Made by a program: the position numbers and the translations under genes. From NCBI GenBank assembly GCA_965662725.1, contig CBFIIT010000005.1:1-64000 (forward strand): DNA of 64,000 nucleotides, read 5' to 3'. Source of the stretch: UBA8337 sp965662725. GTDB taxonomy: Bacteria > Pseudomonadota > Alphaproteobacteria > RS24. The notes beneath the pieces are model-generated. The model had not been told where the DNA came from. It saw nothing but the letters and a program-made list of their open reading frames with translations, and did not search any database. Positions 8,359 through 17,100 of the stretch are shown here, in pieces. Positions within the stretch are counted from its first letter, which is position 1; every line of letters starts with the position of its first letter.

Positions 8359-8935
8359 TCTCATCCTCCCCATTCTTATTTTTGCGCGCCGATGCCGCGC
8401 CGCGTTTAGGGCGCGTAAAGCCGCTTAAAATCAGCAGCACGGCAATCGCCGCGGTGAACACGACAACGGTTTCGCCCAGCGTGTCAAAGCCGCGATAGCT
8501 GGCCAGAACGGACGTCACGACATTTGGAATACCGATATCTTTTTCACTGCCGACAATAAACTCCGGCGCGACATGATTATGTATCGGCGCATTTACGTCA
8601 CCGAATTGCGGAAGGTCATTAACTGCAACACCCAGCATGATAGCGGTCGCCAAAGCTAAAAAGGCAGGCACTAAGGCAACCGAGTGGGGTTTTTCTTCGC
8701 TCGGCACAAGCGACAAAGTGGCGAGGGCCAAAATGGTCGAAATGCCGGCGCCGACCGCTGCTTCGGTAAAAGCGACATCAACCGCATCGAGGACGACAAA
8801 TAAAACCGCCGCCACCAAAGAAAAAGCACCGGCCAGCATGACAACGGCAAATAATCTGTGCAGGCGCAAAGCCAGCACGGCAATCAGCGTCAGCAAAGAA
8901 ATCAATGCCGCGTTGACGAAGAAGCCGGTCATCAT
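8348..8935 (-). CDS. Split MrpA C-terminal piece (DUF4040 plus MbhE-like domain)
   Basis: This 195-residue membrane protein corresponds to the C-terminal region of canonical MrpA, here as a separate gene. The DUF4040 motif DVAFTEAAVGAGISTILALATL is followed by an MbhE-like segment with NVVTSVLASYRGFDTLGETVVVF, the conserved MrpA C-terminus. No long MrpA N-terminal (NuoL-like) gene lies beside it; that role is presumably taken by one of the D-like copies downstream. This split form is known in group-2-type Mrp operons and in membrane-bound hydrogenases. It overlaps mrpG by 3 bases. The C-terminus is basic then acidic (RPKRGAASARKNKNGEDENAG). Confidence 0.82.
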   Translation of the reverse strand: MMTGFFVNAALISLLTLIAVLALRLHRLFAVVMLAGAFSLVAAVLFVVLDAVDVAFTEAAVGAGISTILALATLSLVPSEEKPHSVALVPAFLALATAIMLGVAVNDLPQFGDVNAPIHNHVAPEFIVGSEKDIGIPNVVTSVLASYRGFDTLGETVVVFTAAIAVLLILSGFTRPKRGAASARKNKNGEDENAG

Positions 8936-9336
8936 TTTCTACCGCCTTTCGCTGTTTGACGCTTTGTTGTTTTTTTGGCTGCGGTCTTCTTTTTGGTTGG
9001 TTTTTTGACGATACGCTTTTTCGGCTTCACATTGCTCGGCTCATTGCCTGAAACGCGAACCGCGCGGGCGATTGCGTGGGTGGCTGTCGGGCCGGTCATC
9101 ACCAAAATAAAGCCGATAAGAATGAGCCGCACGGTCACCGTCCAATCGGGCGAAAACATCAGCAAGCCAAAGAGAATAAGCCCGGCCCCGCCGGTATCGA
9201 CAATGCCTGTGCCATGCATGCGCTGATAAACATCACCAAGCCTTACGAGACCAAGCGCGCCCAGCACAACGGCCAGACTGCCGAGCGATAATGCAGCAAT
9301 GCCCAGATATTCCATCAGCGTCGTCAACATGCTCAT
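8932..9336 (-). CDS. mrpG: Mrp-type antiporter subunit G with lysine-rich C-terminal tail
   Basis: Of 134 residues, the first 98 or so form a typical three-helix MrpG/MnhG domain, with VLGALGLVRLGDVYQRMHGTGIVDTGG as the conserved core and TGPTATHAIARAV in the last helix. The remainder (from about residue 103) is a Lys/Thr-rich tail (KKPTKKKTAAKKTTKRQTAK), like the one on MrpB and absent from typical MrpG. Start overlaps the mrpF stop (ATGA). The tail should lie on the cytosolic side if topology follows the family; that is inference. Confidence 0.88.
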   Translation of the reverse strand: MSMLTTLMEYLGIAALSLGSLAVVLGALGLVRLGDVYQRMHGTGIVDTGGAGLILFGLLMFSPDWTVTVRLILIGFILVMTGPTATHAIARAVRVSGNEPSNVKPKKRIVKKPTKKKTAAKKTTKRQTAKGGRK

Positions 9337-9629
9337 ATTTCTGTCTCATGGTCAGGCAGCGCGTGGTCGCCCAGCGTGCCGAAGCGGAAGAATTTGAGAA
9401 TGGCGATTGTGCCGATAAAGTTAATCAGCGCATAGAGGAGCGCGATGTCGAGAAATTCCGGGCGACCGTCAAAAAAGCCGTAAACCGCAATCAGCAATAC
9501 GGCAATGGAGCCGATAGTATTGACGGCCAATACGCGGTCAAAAGCAGTAGGGCCTAAAGTGGCGCGAATAATCGCTAAAGTGGCGGCGACGCCGAGCGCC
9601 AAGAGGGTGATGCCGAACATGGTCTCCAT
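9333..9629 (-). CDS. mrpF: Mrp-type antiporter subunit F
   Basis: This 98-residue three-helix protein has the MrpF/MnhF pattern: LGPTAFDRVLAVNTIGSIAVLLIAVYG in the first loop and second helix, and DIALLYALINFIGTIAILKFF in the third. The Asp and Asn in GPTAFDRVLAVN are characteristic. Length matches the family. It overlaps mrpE by one base (TGATG) and mrpG by four. Confidence 0.9.
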   Translation of the reverse strand: METMFGITLLALGVAATLAIIRATLGPTAFDRVLAVNTIGSIAVLLIAVYGFFDGRPEFLDIALLYALINFIGTIAILKFFRFGTLGDHALPDHETEI

Positions 9630-10159
9630 CAGGCAGCTCCCTTATCTGTAGCTTCGGGCGCTTCTAGCGCGCTGACACGGCGGTCCATATCCGGCTCCAA
9701 GCAGCCGGCCGCGAAATCATCGGTCAGGCCGTGCACCAGAATTGTATTGTCTGTTTCATTGACATCAACCGACACAGTGCCGGGTGTCAATGTAATGAAA
9801 TTGGCATGGGTGACGAGACCGGCAATGGTTTTTTGACTGGCTTTCACTGTCACCATTTGTGGTTGCGCCAGCTTCGGATTGAGAATGATTTTAATCACGC
9901 CCCAATTGGATTTAAGGATTTCCCAAATCAGCCATAGCGTCACTTTCGGTAGCCGCGCCAAAATATCCATAGGCAGGCCTTCGCCGTCCAAAACACCCAT
10001 GCGCGCGGCAATTAATGAAACGCCGAGCGCACTCAAAAGACCGAGCGTTAAAAGCAGGCCGGTATAATGCCCTGACAGCAATAGCCAGAGGGCATACATA
10101 AGGGCAGTGGATATAGCGATTTGGCGCATCAGATAAGACGGGCGCAGGTTTCCCCGCAC
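9629..10159 (-). CDS. mrpE: Mrp-type antiporter subunit E
   Basis: This 176-residue protein has three N-terminal hydrophobic helices and a soluble C-terminal part carrying GLVTHANFITLTPGTVSVDV, the diagnostic MrpE/MnhE motif (ITLTPGT), followed by VHGLTDD. It is the first antiporter gene, 10 bases after the SDR stop, so transcription may continue from the SDR promoter. The open frame begins with GTG 10159; an ATG at 10129 is an alternative start that would remove ten residues but still keep all helices. Confidence 0.88.
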   Translation of the reverse strand: MRGNLRPSYLMRQIAISTALMYALWLLLSGHYTGLLLTLGLLSALGVSLIAARMGVLDGEGLPMDILARLPKVTLWLIWEILKSNWGVIKIILNPKLAQPQMVTVKASQKTIAGLVTHANFITLTPGTVSVDVNETDNTILVHGLTDDFAAGCLEPDMDRRVSALEAPEATDKGAA

Positions 10160-10169
10160 CCGCTCATAA

Positions 10170-11078
10170 TTATTTGCTGGCTTCTTGGATCAGCTCGAAC
10201 ATGCGACCTGTCTGCTCACCACCCTGGAAAAGGGCTTTGGCAGCGTCGTCAATTTTCGAGATGGTTTCCCAGTTTTCAGCAACATCTTCAGCCGACGGAT
10301 TTTCTCCCAGATACATGCCTTTTGTTTCAACAATGGCGGCTGATGTATAGGCTCCGGCACCGGCGCAAATGATTTTGCCGGTCGGCGCAGCTTCTGAACA
10401 CATAAAGACAACGGCCGGGGTAACCCGTTCCGGCGTCAGCATGTCTTCCATTTCAGCAGGCATCAGATTTTCGGTCATCCGTGTCCACGCAACAGGAGCC
10501 AGCGCGTTAATGTGAATATTGTCTTTTTGACCTTCCAACTTCAGCGTGTTCATAAAGCCGACAACGCCCAGCTTGGCCGCGCCATAATTTGCCTGACCGA
10601 AATTACCATAAAGACCTGAAGAAGATGAAGTGACCATGATGCGGCCATAGCCTTGCTCTTTCATAATCGGCCATACCGCTTTGGTCGGCTTCATCGTGCC
10701 GAATAAATGCACATCAACGACGAAGGTAAAGTCATTGATTTCCATTTTGGCGAAGCTTTTATCGCGTAACACGCCGGCATTATTGACCAGCACATCGATG
10801 CGGCCATAAGCGTCCATGGTTTGCTTGATCATATTGTCGACACCGGCATCATCGGTAACGCTGGAGCCATTGGCTATGGCTTCGCCACCGGCTGCTTTAA
10901 TCTCAGCAACAACCGCTTCGGCTGCGTCTGATGAACCGCCTGAGCCATCCATGCTGCCGCCCAAATCATTGACCACGACTTTTGCGCCACGACGGGCAAA
11001 ATCAAGCGCATGGCTGCGGCCAAGGCCACCACCGGCACCGGTTACGATGACCACCTTATCGGTAAAATCCAAACTCAT
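10170..11078 (-). CDS. SDR-family NAD(P)-dependent dehydrogenase (HSD17B4/MFE-2-like)
   Basis: This 302-residue Rossmann protein has TGAGGGLG (13-20) for cofactor binding, NNAG (99-102), the catalytic Ser in the SSSSGLYG run (151-158) and YGAAK (Tyr165, Lys169). The region GGSMDGSGGSS after the first Rossmann unit, and the long C-terminal extension after residue 250, are typical of the 3-hydroxyacyl-CoA dehydrogenase domain of multifunctional enzyme type 2. Likely role: oxidation of 3-hydroxyacyl-CoA (or a related alcohol). GGAGG sits upstream of the ATG (plus-strand CCTCC near 11089). Located between the antiporter operon and a flavin oxidoreductase. Confidence 0.88.
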   Translation of the reverse strand: MSLDFTDKVVIVTGAGGGLGRSHALDFARRGAKVVVNDLGGSMDGSGGSSDAAEAVVAEIKAAGGEAIANGSSVTDDAGVDNMIKQTMDAYGRIDVLVNNAGVLRDKSFAKMEINDFTFVVDVHLFGTMKPTKAVWPIMKEQGYGRIMVTSSSSGLYGNFGQANYGAAKLGVVGFMNTLKLEGQKDNIHINALAPVAWTRMTENLMPAEMEDMLTPERVTPAVVFMCSEAAPTGKIICAGAGAYTSAAIVETKGMYLGENPSAEDVAENWETISKIDDAAKALFQGGEQTGRMFELIQEASK

Positions 11079-11202
11079 AATGTAAGTCCTCCAAAGAAAA
11101 ATCCTGCCTTGTTGTGCATTATGGCGAAGATAGGGTCAAGACGGATTCAAAGCTTAATTGCGGCTGCTATCATGCGCCGCAGGGGTTTATTACCGTGGCC
11201 GA

Positions 11203-12264
11203 TTATTGTGCAGCAGCCAATCCTTGCGCCGATAAACCTGCCGCTTCGGCCAATAGCGCATAGGAGCGTTTGCGCGCCTCCAAATCGGGTATCAAAGTCA
11301 GCGCAAAAACTTCATCAATCTCATATTGTTTGACCGTATCGGATAAATTTTGCAGCACGTCTTCTGTTTTACCGGTAAAGCCGCGCGCTTCGACCTGCGG
11401 TAATATCGCTTCATCTTGGGGCGTTAATTGCCAATCTTGCGCCTCTTGCATGCTCGGAAAACGCCCGCCTTTATTTTGCAAAAGCTGCGTCGCCCAAATA
11501 TTGCGCGGGCGCGCCAAATACGCCGCCTCTTCTGTGGATTCCGCCGCCAATACTGATGTCGCCAGCATAATCTTCGGTTCAGCGCATAGCCGCGACGGTT
11601 TGAAATTGGCGCGATAGGCGGATAGCGCAGTATCGAGATTATCGGGATTTATGAAATGCGCATAAACATAAGGCAGGCCATATTGCGCCGCGTGATAAGC
11701 GCCGTCGCCGCCCGAGCCGAGCATGAAAACCGGCACGTCTTCAACCCCCATGGGTTGCGCATGAATGCCTTGATAGGGATGGTCTTCGGGAAAGCCGCCG
11801 CTATCGCCGGACAGTCCATTGGCATCTTCAAGAAATTGCATCAGCATTTCCAATTGCTGCGGAAACACTTCCGGTGGCCATGCTTTCGGCCCCGGTTGCA
11901 AGGCGGCGGCAGTTTTCGGGTCGCCGCCCGGGGCGCGGCCAATGCCCAAATCAATGCGGCCATGGCTCAAACTGGCCAGCATGCGAAACTGTTCAGCCAC
12001 TTTCATCGGGCTGTAATGCGGCAGCATCACGCCGCCTGATCCGACCCGCAAATTTTTTGTGCGCGCGGCAATATGGCCAATGAGAATTTCAGGCGCAGCA
12101 CCGGCAAAAGCCGATGTGTTGTGATGTTCCGCCAGCCAGAAACGGCGATAGCCAAGCGCATCCAAATATTCGGCCAGCGACACGGTTTCCGCGACCGCTT
12201 GCGCGGCAGATGTATCGGTAACAATCGCCGATTGGTCGAGCGCGTTGAGGGCATAATCAATCAT
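11203..12264 (-). CDS. LLM-class flavin-dependent oxidoreductase (luciferase-like)
   Basis: This 353-residue TIM-barrel protein is of the bacterial luciferase-like group. N-terminal ALNALDQSAIV matches the LSVLDQSPI signature of the MsnO8-type LLM subfamily, followed by YRRFWLAEHHN, GGVMLPHYSP and HGRIDLGIGRAPGGDP (FMN-binding loop). LGSGGDGAYHAAQYGLPYVYAHF is the later phosphate-binding region. It probably uses FMNH2 and oxygen on an unknown substrate. ATG 12264 is preferred over the in-frame TTG 12270. It is transcribed away from the acyl-CoA synthetase. No specific luciferase activity is implied. Confidence 0.88.
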   Translation of the reverse strand: MIDYALNALDQSAIVTDTSAAQAVAETVSLAEYLDALGYRRFWLAEHHNTSAFAGAAPEILIGHIAARTKNLRVGSGGVMLPHYSPMKVAEQFRMLASLSHGRIDLGIGRAPGGDPKTAAALQPGPKAWPPEVFPQQLEMLMQFLEDANGLSGDSGGFPEDHPYQGIHAQPMGVEDVPVFMLGSGGDGAYHAAQYGLPYVYAHFINPDNLDTALSAYRANFKPSRLCAEPKIMLATSVLAAESTEEAAYLARPRNIWATQLLQNKGGRFPSMQEAQDWQLTPQDEAILPQVEARGFTGKTEDVLQNLSDTVKQYEIDEVFALTLIPDLEARKRSYALLAEAAGLSAQGLAAAQ

Positions 12265-12362
12265 CCGCAAACTTTAGGCCAATCGAGCGGCAAAAACCAG
12301 ACGCTTCACCACAGATAAATTGCAAGAAATTGTCGCGGATGTCGGAAATCACCACTTTGCAC

Positions 12363-12390
12363 TTGCCGCTCATAAAAGAGTGGCTAAAAT
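12363..12390 (+). promoter_or_regulatory. Predicted housekeeping promoter of the acyl-CoA synthetase gene
   Basis: TTGCCGC (12363-12369), a 13-base spacer and GCTAAAAT (12383-12390) match the Caulobacter housekeeping consensus (TTGaCgS, 10-14 bases, GCtANAWC) at 6 of 7 and 7 of 8 positions. Transcription would begin near 12397, leaving a short leader with GGGAGAG (12404-12410) before ATG 12417. This supports the downstream start of the gene. Confidence 0.55.
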
Positions 12391-12416
12391 CGCCGCAGCT
12401 TTTGGGAGAGATAGCC

Positions 12417-14120
12417 ATGTATGAAGAATTAAAACAAATCCGTGCAGAAATGACCGGACCGGAGAGCATGTTTGCTGTTGGCACTGTCAATGTGCGCGGC
12501 GAGACTTTGAAAACATTTACCAATGCGCCCGCCGCTTTGGGGGATGTATGGGCTTTGGCCTCCATGCATGGTGATAAAACCTATTTGATTTATGAAGATG
12601 AAAGCTGGAGTTATGCCGAGGCATATGCCGAGAGCGCGTCGATTGTTAATTGGATGCATGCCAATGGCATTAAGCAAGGCGACCGTGTTGCGCTGGCTTT
12701 CCGTAATTATCCCGAATGGATGATTTTATATTGGGCGCTGACCGCGGCCGGTATCACCGTTGTCGGCATGAATGCATGGTGGGTAACCGATGAGCTGCAA
12801 TATGGCTTGCAAGACAGCGCGCCGAAAGCCTTCATTGCCGATATTGAGCGGCTGGAGCGGTTCTTGCCGATACGCGATGAATTCCCCGATATGAAAGTCA
12901 TCGGCATGCGTTTGCCGCAGCCTATGGATGGGGTAACTGATTATGCCGAGTTGCGTAATCAGGGTGGCGAAATGCCGAAAGTTGACGTCGATGGCGACGA
13001 AGATGCCTGCATTTTTTATACATCAGGCACCACAGGACGCCCGAAAGGCGCGCAGCTAACGCAACGCGGTTGCGTTTTGAACTTAATGAATGTGGGTTTC
13101 ATGTCGGCTGCATCAAATGCCGCTGAAGCGCGCGCCAATGGCACGGAAGACCAGCTTCCCGCCCCCGGCGAAGGCCCGGCCCCGACAATGTTGGTGACCA
13201 CGCCTTTATTTCACGTCACTGCCAATAATTGCGTCGTGCAACCGGCGACGCTGGTCGGCGGCACATTGATTTTTATGTATAAATGGGATGCCGGTGAGGC
13301 GTTGAAAATTATCGACAAAAACAAAGTCACCAATCTCAGCGGCGTGCCGGTGATGGCGCGTGAAATTATCTTGCACCCTGATTTCGATAAATATGACACT
13401 TCTTCTTTGGTAACTTTGGGCGGCGGGGGCGCGCAATTGCAGCCTGATTTGGTCGGTAAAATCGACAAGGCATTAGAAAACGGTCAAGCCAATACCGGCT
13501 ATGGCATGACCGAGACTTGCGGGCTTATCACTGCTGTGGTCGGTGCTTTCTTTCTCGATAAACCGGAAAGCTGCGGCCCGCTTGTGCCGACTTTGGAAGG
13601 CAAAGTCATTGATGCAGACGGCAATGATTTGCCGCAAGGCGAGGTTGGCGAATTATGCGTCAAAGGCGCCAATGTCATTAAAGGCTATTTGAACCGCGAA
13701 GAAGCAACCGCTGAGAGCATTCAAAGCGGCTGGTTGCGCACCGGTGATATTGCGCGCATCGATGATGAAGGCTTTGTGTTCATTGTTGACCGCGCCAAAG
13801 ATATGGTGCTGCGCGGCGGTGAAAACATTTACTGCGCCGAAGTGGAAAGCGCCCTTTTCAAACATGAAGCGGTTGCTGAGTGCACGGTTTTCGGAGTTGA
13901 AGATGAGCGTCTGGGTGAAGAAGTCGGTGCCGCTGTGGTGGTGGCCGAGGGGCAGAGCCTGACGGCTGACGCTTTGCGTGAACATTGTTCCAAACTATTG
14001 GCAAATTTCAAAATTCCGCGTTATATCTGGCTGCGAACCGAGAAATTGCCGCGCAATGCAAGCGGCAAATTCCTCAAACGCGAAATGCGCGACACGCTGG
14101 ATCCGGCGGACGCGGCTTAA
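12417..14120 (+). CDS. Acyl-CoA synthetase (AMP-forming, class I adenylate-forming)
   Basis: This 567-residue protein activates a carboxylic acid to acyl-AMP and then acyl-CoA. Motifs in order: FYTSGTTGRPKG (P-loop-like phosphate binding), GYGMTETCG (acyl-AMP binding), GWLRTGDIARIDDEGF (ribose-binding Asp), KDMVLRGGENIYCAEVE (hinge and CoA site), and LPRNASGKFLKREMR with the C-terminal catalytic Lys. The open frame extends to 12330, but ATG 12417 has an SD (GGGAGAG) and a predicted promoter upstream, so I use it. Probably a long-chain or aromatic acyl-CoA ligase feeding the neighbouring acyl-CoA enzymes; the substrate is not readable. Confidence 0.92.
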   Translation: MYEELKQIRAEMTGPESMFAVGTVNVRGETLKTFTNAPAALGDVWALASMHGDKTYLIYEDESWSYAEAYAESASIVNWMHANGIKQGDRVALAFRNYPEWMILYWALTAAGITVVGMNAWWVTDELQYGLQDSAPKAFIADIERLERFLPIRDEFPDMKVIGMRLPQPMDGVTDYAELRNQGGEMPKVDVDGDEDACIFYTSGTTGRPKGAQLTQRGCVLNLMNVGFMSAASNAAEARANGTEDQLPAPGEGPAPTMLVTTPLFHVTANNCVVQPATLVGGTLIFMYKWDAGEALKIIDKNKVTNLSGVPVMAREIILHPDFDKYDTSSLVTLGGGGAQLQPDLVGKIDKALENGQANTGYGMTETCGLITAVVGAFFLDKPESCGPLVPTLEGKVIDADGNDLPQGEVGELCVKGANVIKGYLNREEATAESIQSGWLRTGDIARIDDEGFVFIVDRAKDMVLRGGENIYCAEVESALFKHEAVAECTVFGVEDERLGEEVGAAVVVAEGQSLTADALREHCSKLLANFKIPRYIWLRTEKLPRNASGKFLKREMRDTLDPADAA

Positions 14121-14155
14121 ACAAACCGCGCAAGCGGCAAGAATAGAGGGACAGC

Positions 14156-17100
14156 GTGGATTTTAAATCTCGCTTGCTGACGACTGCGTTTACTTTGCCG
14201 CTGCTGACGTCACTGTCACTGGCGCCAACATACGCGTTTGATATTACCGGTGACAGCGATGACGCTAACCCGACCGCGACTGTGCAAACCGGAGCTACGC
14301 CTGCGCCGGCTGATGCTGAAAATATAATCATCAACGGTTCGCCGGGCATAGATGACGCTGCGGTGCTTATCGATTCAGATACGACTGTGACGATTGACGG
14401 GTCGATTTCCATTCGCGACCGCAGCAGCAGCGATGATGACGCCACCACTTATACGCTTGAAAATGCGATTGGTATCAAGCTGGACAATGAGCTGACCGGG
14501 GCAAACACCATTCGTTTGAAAAGCGACGCGGTGATTTCTATTGAAGAAGTCCTTGGGCCTGATACGGATGAAGATGAGGACGGTATTCTTGAAGGCGCGT
14601 CCGCACTTGGAACTTTCCAGCGCATTGGTCTTTGGATAAATGAGACAATTGAGGCCGATCTGATTGGTGAGGGCGGTTTTATCAGGATCGATGGCAATAA
14701 TGCGCGTGGCGTTCAAATTGATAGTGCGCTGGAAGGTGATTTCGATTTTTCAACCGCGGTTCATAATGGCGACAAAGGCGGCATTTTGGGCGATGACGCC
14801 GTCGGCGTTTCCATCAATGCGAATATTGACGGCTATTATCGCCAGCGCGGCGCTATTGATGTGCGCGGTGAAGACAGTGTCGGTATTAAAATAAATTCAG
14901 GCGTCACGGTTGATGACGGCACGATGATTGACGCGCATATTAACGCTACCGGTTATTCATTGATTGTCAGCGGAACGGATGGCGGCCCCGATCATGGCCG
15001 CGATGAAACCGACTTGGATGATGATGAAGTTGCTGCCAATAGGAATGAGCGGCGACGCGGTGGCGCGGCGGTTGATATTGCCGGTAATTTGAGCGGTGGC
15101 TTGATTATCGGCGGCAAGGTCAATCGTGTTTTGACCCGCGCCGAAAGCGATGAATTGGCTGATATAATCGAAGCTGGGAAAGATGAAAATGGCGACCGGA
15201 TTGATATTACCGGCGGTTCAACCCGTTCAACGCCGGTGCATTTTGACGGCAGTCGGCCACAACATTATACCGGCCAGTCGCGCGATGGTACCGTTAGCCT
15301 GACCAGCTATGGCGAGGCCGATGATACGGCGACGCTGAAAATCACCGGTAATGTCGGCACAGCAGATGGTGGCTCGATTGAGACATTATTGGATTTAACC
15401 GATGATGATGTTGAAGTGGATGGGAACGGCGTGCCCGACCCCGATATTTACACGCGCGGCTCGGTCGGGCTGAAGCAATTTTATTTTTCATATGGCCTGA
15501 TGAATCGCGGCTCGATTGAAGCCGATGGCCAATATGATGGCTTTAAGGCCGATGCCGTATTGTTTGATGGTGATGCAGAGATACGCGGCGGTGTCTATAA
15601 TTCCGGCACCATTAAAGCCACCGCCAATAACCAGAATGCAACTGCGATTGAATTCGACGATATTAAATTGACTGACGGGCTGCGCGATGACGGCTCGGTG
15701 TTTCTGAATGAAGGGCAAATCACCGCCAATGTAAGCACTCATGCCGGTGCTGACCCTGATTTGGCAGATGACACATATACCGCCACCGCTATTTTATTGA
15801 CCGGCGATGTTTCTTTCGAAGTTGAGAGCGGCCAAGTCGGCACATTTTTCAATCGCGGTTTCATTGATACAAGCGCTGCATATGTCGATGCAGATGACGA
15901 CGAAAGCGACGGGAAAAACACCATTGCCATTGATGCATCTGCTGTCACCGTTGATTTTAATTTCACCCAAGAATTGCTCAAAGCCGACCGATTGCTAGAC
16001 CCTGATGATGATGATAACAGCGCCAGCAATCCTTATATTGGCGGCGGCGATACGGATATTGACAGCGCCGGAGCGATCGATGGCGGCAAAGTAGCCGGAG
16101 ATGGGGTGATTAATGGGCTTGATATCAGCGTGCCGCGCATGACCGGTGATGTGAAATTCGGTGATGGCGCTAACACATTCGCAGTTTCAGCCGGAGAGGT
16201 AGAAGGCGATATCAGCTTTGGTGGCGGCAATGATGTGCTGGCCCTGTCGAATGAAATCCCTGAGAGTGCGAATTTAGAAGCTGCGCCGATAACCCGCGTG
16301 ACCGGCAGCATTGCCAATAGCAGCGGCAATTTGAACGTCACCATTGCCGACCGCACGCAATTGCATCTGGTCGCGCAAGAAGACGAAGAAGATATTTTGG
16401 CCATCAATCAGTTGACGCTGAGCGGCAGCGGCGATTTGAAATTCACCATCGATCCCGATAATCTGGAAAATGAATTGCTAGATGTCACCACGCTCAGCTT
16501 GTCGGATGATGCGAAATTGACGCCGGGGCTGACCTCTTTATTTGCGGTCGATGCGCCGAAAACGGTTCAGTTGATTGCCTATGACACGCTGACCAAAAAC
16601 AATGATGATATTAATAGCTATCTCGCTGATGACACGCCGTTCATTTATGATGTGTCGCTGAGCGATGATGATGCCGATAAAATCATCTCGGCCCGTTTCA
16701 GCATTAAGAGCGTGGCAGATTTGGGTATCAATCAAACCGAAGGCGCGGCTTTGGCAGCGGTGATTGACCATTTCAGCAAGGATGAAAATTCGGCGCTGGA
16801 AACACGGTTGACCGGGCTGGAAGATGGCGATGATTTCCGCGACGCTTATCGACAGCTCTTCCCGCATTATAGCGATGGCACGGCGCAGCAGCTTGCGGTT
16901 TTGGCTGAAGCCTCAACCGGCGCGGTGAGCCAGCATTTGCAATTGGTGGCGGCAGGCGGTCGGCGCGGCGGCGATGGCTGGCTGCAGCAATTCGGTGATT
17001 ATCGCCGACAGGATTCCGGCAACGATAATGGCACGGTCAGCGGCACCAGCTATGGTCTGGCTTTCGGTTATGACTTCCCGCTCGGCGCGATTGAGGCTAT

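Noticed and set aside
11085..11202. Possible terminator between the flavin oxidoreductase and SDR genes
   Set aside because: GCGGC and GCCGC can pair across an 11-base loop near 11163-11180, but no T run follows on the minus strand, so it is not reported as a terminator.
12330..12416. Upstream extension of the acyl-CoA synthetase start
   Set aside because: The extra 29 codons are not family-like, and a predicted promoter and the SD fall inside them; ATG 12417 is favoured.
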